A stretch of DNA of 14,086 nucleotides from positions 1 through 14,086 of the forward strand of contig NZ_PIZH01000013.1 of NCBI RefSeq assembly GCF_002835825.1, read 5' to 3'. The notes beneath the pieces were generated by a model. That model was not told where the DNA came from and did no database searches. It saw nothing but the letters and a program-made list of their open reading frames with translations. This stretch comes from Methanoregula sp. Its GTDB lineage: Archaea > Halobacteriota > Methanomicrobia > Methanomicrobiales > Methanospirillaceae. Shown here piece after piece: positions 11,457-14,086 of the stretch (positions within the stretch are counted from its first letter, which is position 1; every line of letters begins with the position of its first letter). Position numbers and translations under genes: made by a program.

Positions 11457-12701
11457 TCAGGGTTTCCGGAACACGACTATACGGTTGGAATTCGTACCCT
11501 GGGAATTATTTTCAACACCCCAGATATTGGAAGTCTTCGTGAAGACCTGCTGGTTGATAAGGATACAATCGCAGGTAAACCCGGCACGGATCCCGAGGGG
11601 GACAACGTGCTCTTCGAGCCGGACGCTCCGCTTGCGCACCTCCCCGACTTCGAAGGCAACATACCCGCCCGGCTTCGTGATACGGTGCAATTCACAGAAG
11701 ACCTGTCCCATGATGGCCGACCAGCTGTTAATGGTCCGTGCCATCGTGATCCGATTCCCGATCGTCTGTTCGTCGAGACCGTTGAACCAGCAGCGGAGCC
11801 AGTTGTCTTCCCGGTACTGCACGATGTCGAGGAACGGGGGCGACGTGACCGTCAGGTCCACGGACTCATCCGGGATCTCTTCTGTTAAGCGGGCATCTTC
11901 CGAGAGCAGCCGGGCACTTTTTCCCGCCCGTGCAAGGTTCCGGCACTCATCTTCGGTGAGCGTCCGGAGCAGGCTCTTTGTCTTGGAGAGGATGATCTGC
12001 CGGGTATCCCGGTATTCAGGCACCTGGCTGCGCTTTTTATTGATCTTCTCCTGGCTCTGGGGCGAGACCGCCTGGTTGGGCGGGAGCGTATAAACAGAGA
12101 AAAATCCCTTTGAATGCCCCGTCAGGCGGTTGGTTGCTACCATTGCAATCCAGCGATCGATCATATCGTCGCGGTGCGTTGTCCTCCTTGCCTGAAGGTA
12201 TTCCCTGAGGGCCGCAATCTCCTGCTCTGTTGCGGGATGGTAGAACATCGACAGGTCGATATCCGCCCCGCTCCCCTCCTTTGGGATCAGCGCGAGTCGC
12301 TTCTCCACCTGGGCAAGATCCGGGGGGAAGAAACGGGGCTCGGTCATCACGCGGGAGAGCGGGTTGATATCGTTTGCGACAACGCTCCTTCCCATGAGTG
12401 CAGCTTCGATAACGGTGGTTCCCCTGCCGCTGAAGGGATCGTAGACAACATCCCCTTTCTTTGTCAGGAGGGAGATGAAGAACCGAGGCAGCTGCGGCTT
12501 GAAACACGCACGGTACGATATCTCATGGAGTGAACCCCCCTGCCGCTGCCGGGAGGTCCAGAATTCCCCGGTGAATTTTTTCACCTCCTGCTCATCGAGC
12601 GTTGTTGGTTCCTCCTGCATGGACGGGCCTGCGTACAGCACCATCTCATGCAGGTAATCCGCCAGGTCCATACCAGCGGGAAGGGTTACGCCGGGCGTCA
12701 T
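11457..12701 (-). CDS. Orphan DNA methyltransferase (N4-cytosine/N6-adenine type)
   Basis: The 414-residue protein has amino-methyltransferase motifs in the order I then IV. Motif I, the AdoMet site, is DPFSGRGTTVIEA (88-100) followed by the acidic NDINP (110-114); the catalytic motif IV is TSPPF (286-290), with LDIVQYREDNWLR after it and a late KPGGYVAFEVGEV strand (343-355). TSPP is typical of N4-cytosine enzymes, but some N6-adenine enzymes share it. A 170-residue insert between the motifs, including HSKGFFSVYTLPPNQ, could be the target-recognition region. No restriction endonuclease or specificity subunit is nearby, so it is either an orphan or part of a system elsewhere. ATG at 12671 is an alternative start. 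The TATA-like TATAT at 12731-12735 favours the longer form. Confidence 0.88.
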   Translation of the reverse strand: MTPGVTLPAGMDLADYLHEMVLYAGPSMQEEPTTLDEQEVKKFTGEFWTSRQRQGGSLHEISYRACFKPQLPRFFISLLTKKGDVVYDPFSGRGTTVIEAALMGRSVVANDINPLSRVMTEPRFFPPDLAQVEKRLALIPKEGSGADIDLSMFYHPATEQEIAALREYLQARRTTHRDDMIDRWIAMVATNRLTGHSKGFFSVYTLPPNQAVSPQSQEKINKKRSQVPEYRDTRQIILSKTKSLLRTLTEDECRNLARAGKSARLLSEDARLTEEIPDESVDLTVTSPPFLDIVQYREDNWLRCWFNGLDEQTIGNRITMARTINSWSAIMGQVFCELHRITKPGGYVAFEVGEVRKRSVRLEEHVVPLGIRAGFTCDCILINQQVFTKTSNIWGVENNSQGTNSNRIVVFRKP

Positions 12702-12728
12702 GTCGTACGAAGTGGTTGGCTAGGAAAG

Positions 12729-12738
12729 GGTATATGCT
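12729..12738 (-). promoter_or_regulatory. TATA-like box for the methyltransferase gene
   Basis: GCATATACCC on the minus strand is centred about 32 bp before the ATG at 12701, giving a very short leader. Confidence 0.3.
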
Positions 12739-12785
12739 GTGTGGTGTGATGTTGCCGCCACCGATATGCTCACATGCCGGGGAGA

Positions 12786-12793
12786 GAATATGG
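12786..12793 (+). promoter_or_regulatory. TATA-like box for the SagB-type gene
   Basis: GAATATGG is centred about 24 bp before the ATG at 12813. No Shine-Dalgarno is near, so a leaderless start is possible. Confidence 0.28.
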
Positions 12794-12812
12794 TCTTTTA
12801 CAGTGCGTTGCG

Positions 12813-13589
12813 ATGACAATAGGAACGGATCTCTCCCGCGGGGCCGGCCGGGAGTTTATGGAAAGAACAAAATACCGCTTAATCGGGAAGAGCGACCAGC
12901 AGAGGGGTGTGCCCCAGCCTCCGCTTGAAGTACCGGCCGAACCGGGCAAGGCTATTTTTGATCTTCCCCTGCCAGCAGCCTTTGACATTCCCCACGTGGA
13001 TCTCCGGACTGCTATCGAGCAGAGGCAGAGCGTACGGCAGTATATTCGCGAATCCATCACGCTGGATGAACTCTCGTTCCTCCTCTGGTGCACGCAGGGT
13101 GTAAAGAAGGTATACGGGTCCCAGGCAACCTTCCGTACGGTCCCTTCGGCCGGGGCGCGGCATCCATTCGAGACGTACCTGCTTATCAATGACGTGGAGG
13201 GGCTGGAGCCGGGACTCTACCGGTTCCTGGCACACTCCCACCGTATCCAGCAGCTTGACACCGATCCACACCTTTCCCAAAAGGTCAATGCGGCCTGCTT
13301 CGACCAGCAGTTCATTCTCAGGTGCAGTGCGGTCTTCCTTTGGACTGCCGTTCCGTACCGGATGACGTGGCGCTATGGTGAGCGGGGGTACCGCGATCTC
13401 CATCTCGACGCGGGCCACGTATGCCAGAACCTGTACCTTGCTGCCGAAGCCGTGGGATGCGGGGTCTGTGCCATTGCGGCGTTCGATGACGACGCCATGG
13501 ACCACCTGCTCGGGATTGATGGCGAGAACCAGTTCCTGATCTATCTTGCAACCGTCGGGAAAAAAGAAGGGGGGCCTGCCGGTTACTGA
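12813..13589 (+). CDS. SagB/ThcOx-type nitroreductase-fold dehydrogenase
   Basis: The 258-residue protein is an FMN-dependent nitroreductase-fold enzyme of the SagB type. After the family's N-terminal EFMERTKY (14-21) and QPPLEVP, it has the flavin phosphate-binding RQSVRQY (71-77), the stretch PSAGARHPFETYLL (111-124), GLYRF (134-138), and the second flavin/dimer segment DAGHVCQNLYLAAEAVG (199-215) with CAIAAFDDDAM. In bacteria SagB-type enzymes oxidise azolines to azoles in modified peptides, but lone archaeal copies occur without the cyclodehydratase, and none is seen here; the substrate is unknown. An open frame reaches to 12774, but 12813 fits the family N-terminus and the TATA-like box. 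Its stop is immediately adjacent to the stop of the convergent acetyltransferase gene. Confidence 0.87.
   Translation: MTIGTDLSRGAGREFMERTKYRLIGKSDQQRGVPQPPLEVPAEPGKAIFDLPLPAAFDIPHVDLRTAIEQRQSVRQYIRESITLDELSFLLWCTQGVKKVYGSQATFRTVPSAGARHPFETYLLINDVEGLEPGLYRFLAHSHRIQQLDTDPHLSQKVNAACFDQQFILRCSAVFLWTAVPYRMTWRYGERGYRDLHLDAGHVCQNLYLAAEAVGCGVCAIAAFDDDAMDHLLGIDGENQFLIYLATVGKKEGGPAGY
13560..13565 (-). terminator. T6 run serving the acetyltransferase gene, inside the SagB-type gene
   Basis: Six T on the minus strand lie 24 bp past the acetyltransferase stop, inside the last codons of the convergent gene. There is no intergenic space for a separate terminator. Confidence 0.35.
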
Positions 13590-14086
13590 CTATGATGTGT
13601 GGGCCCCGACTGCATCAAATGCAGCCGGGTAACGGACCATGCCCCCGATCCCGTCGAGCGCCCCGGGCTTTAAGGAGAGTGCCATAAAGGCATCATCCGG
13701 ACAGGGGAACGGTGGTATGATCCCTGCATCGCTGGCAGCCGTAAACCCGAACCGGGGATAATACAATGGATGACCGACCACGATCACGATGTGGTGGCCG
13801 AGACGCCGGCACTCATCCAGCCCCTCCTCGATAAGAGCTGCCCCGATGCCCCGGCACTGGTAGTCCTGGTGGACACCGAGCGGGGCGAGTGCCAGGGCTG
13901 GTGACGCGACCGTTCCGGATACAATCTGAACCGGGGTGAAGAGGATGTGCCCGATGATCCGGTCGCCATGCACGGCAACAAAAGAGAGATCCGGGTTGAC
14001 AACGCCATCGCTGCGAAGGGCATTGACAAGCCGCGATTCCCCGTCCTGGCCGAAGGCCTGGAGGTGGACTTCGGATATTCCAGGGG
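13590..14086 (-). CDS. GNAT-family N-acetyltransferase (YhbS-like), 5' part missing
   Basis: The frame stays open to the window edge, so the first residues are missing; about 165 are visible. It matches the YhbS-type GNAT group (COG3153): an N-terminal helix with ISEVHLQAFGQ, strand DLSFVAVHGDRIIGHILFTP, the acetyl-CoA pyrophosphate loop in GVHQDYQCRGIGAALIEEG, then HHIVIVVGHPLYYPRFGF and a C-terminal PDDAFMALSLKPGAL followed by GMVRYPAAFDAVG. Such enzymes transfer acetyl from acetyl-CoA to an amine; the substrate is unknown. A GTG at 13973 lies inside the domain and is not the start. The stop abuts the stop of the convergent SagB-type gene with no base between. Confidence 0.9.
   Translation of the reverse strand, partial: PGISEVHLQAFGQDGESRLVNALRSDGVVNPDLSFVAVHGDRIIGHILFTPVQIVSGTVASPALALAPLGVHQDYQCRGIGAALIEEGLDECRRLGHHIVIVVGHPLYYPRFGFTAASDAGIIPPFPCPDDAFMALSLKPGALDGIGGMVRYPAAFDAVGAHTS

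Noticed and set aside
1..14086. Defence island, CRISPR array, transposon or prophage
   Set aside because: No direct repeat array, no transposase or integrase, no terminal inverted repeats and no toxin-antitoxin pair was seen; the methyltransferase alone is not enough.

Overview
The window looks like a stretch of chromosome from a methanogenic archaeon, most likely of the order Methanomicrobiales (Methanoregula-like). The grounds are three coenzyme F420 biosynthesis genes (a cofE-type ligase cut by the window edge, cofC and cofG), an archaeal-type polyprenol kinase, a ferredoxin:thioredoxin reductase-like protein, a family-6 (hypoxanthine) DNA glycosylase of the type first known from Methanosarcina, and TATA-like boxes about 24-28 bp upstream of start codons that often lack a Shine-Dalgarno sequence. 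The DNA is GC-rich, densely coded on both strands and full of long antisense shadow ORFs. I see no tRNA, rRNA, CRISPR array, insertion sequence or integrase.

Layout. 1-390: the 3' end of a CofE-family F420-0:glutamate ligase. 391-777 (-): a zinc-ribbon protein. 778-1219: a 442-bp gap with a promoter and one possible 34-codon ORF. 1220-1702 (+): a YkgJ-type cysteine-cluster protein. 1722-3139 (-): cofC followed by an RNase III gene that seems to have its own promoter. 3237-3728 (+): a GyrI-like effector-binding protein. 3759-5197 (-): a soluble histidine kinase and a polyprenol/dolichol kinase separated by a hairpin plus T-run. 5324-7143 (+): cofG overlapping purC, whose product has a lysine-rich tail. 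7227-8018 (+): the thioredoxin-reductase-like protein and the DNA glycosylase. 8032-9693 (-): an ABC1/UbiB atypical kinase. 9822-11371 (-): a secreted helical protein and a lipoprotein, overlapping by 4 nt. 11457-12701 (-): an orphan DNA methyltransferase. 12813-13589 (+): a SagB-type nitroreductase. 13590-14086 (-): a GNAT acetyltransferase cut by the window end.

How the genes work together. CofC makes the activated phospholactyl-type donor and CofG is one half of Fo synthase; the CofE-type ligase adds glutamate to F420-0, so three F420 steps lie within 6.3 kb but in separate transcription units. cofG and purC are translationally coupled. The reductase-like protein and glycosylase may be co-transcribed. 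The lipoprotein and helical protein are the best candidate for an uncharacterised two-component envelope unit. Most other genes are ordinary single-gene units.

I did not find a clear large novel defence or mobile system. The points most worth a second look are an archaeal RNase III with a glycine at a normally catalytic aspartate position, a histone-like tail on PurC, the lipoprotein/helical-protein pair with a four-cysteine module, a lone methyltransferase with motif I before motif IV, and a possible small gene in the 778-1219 gap.
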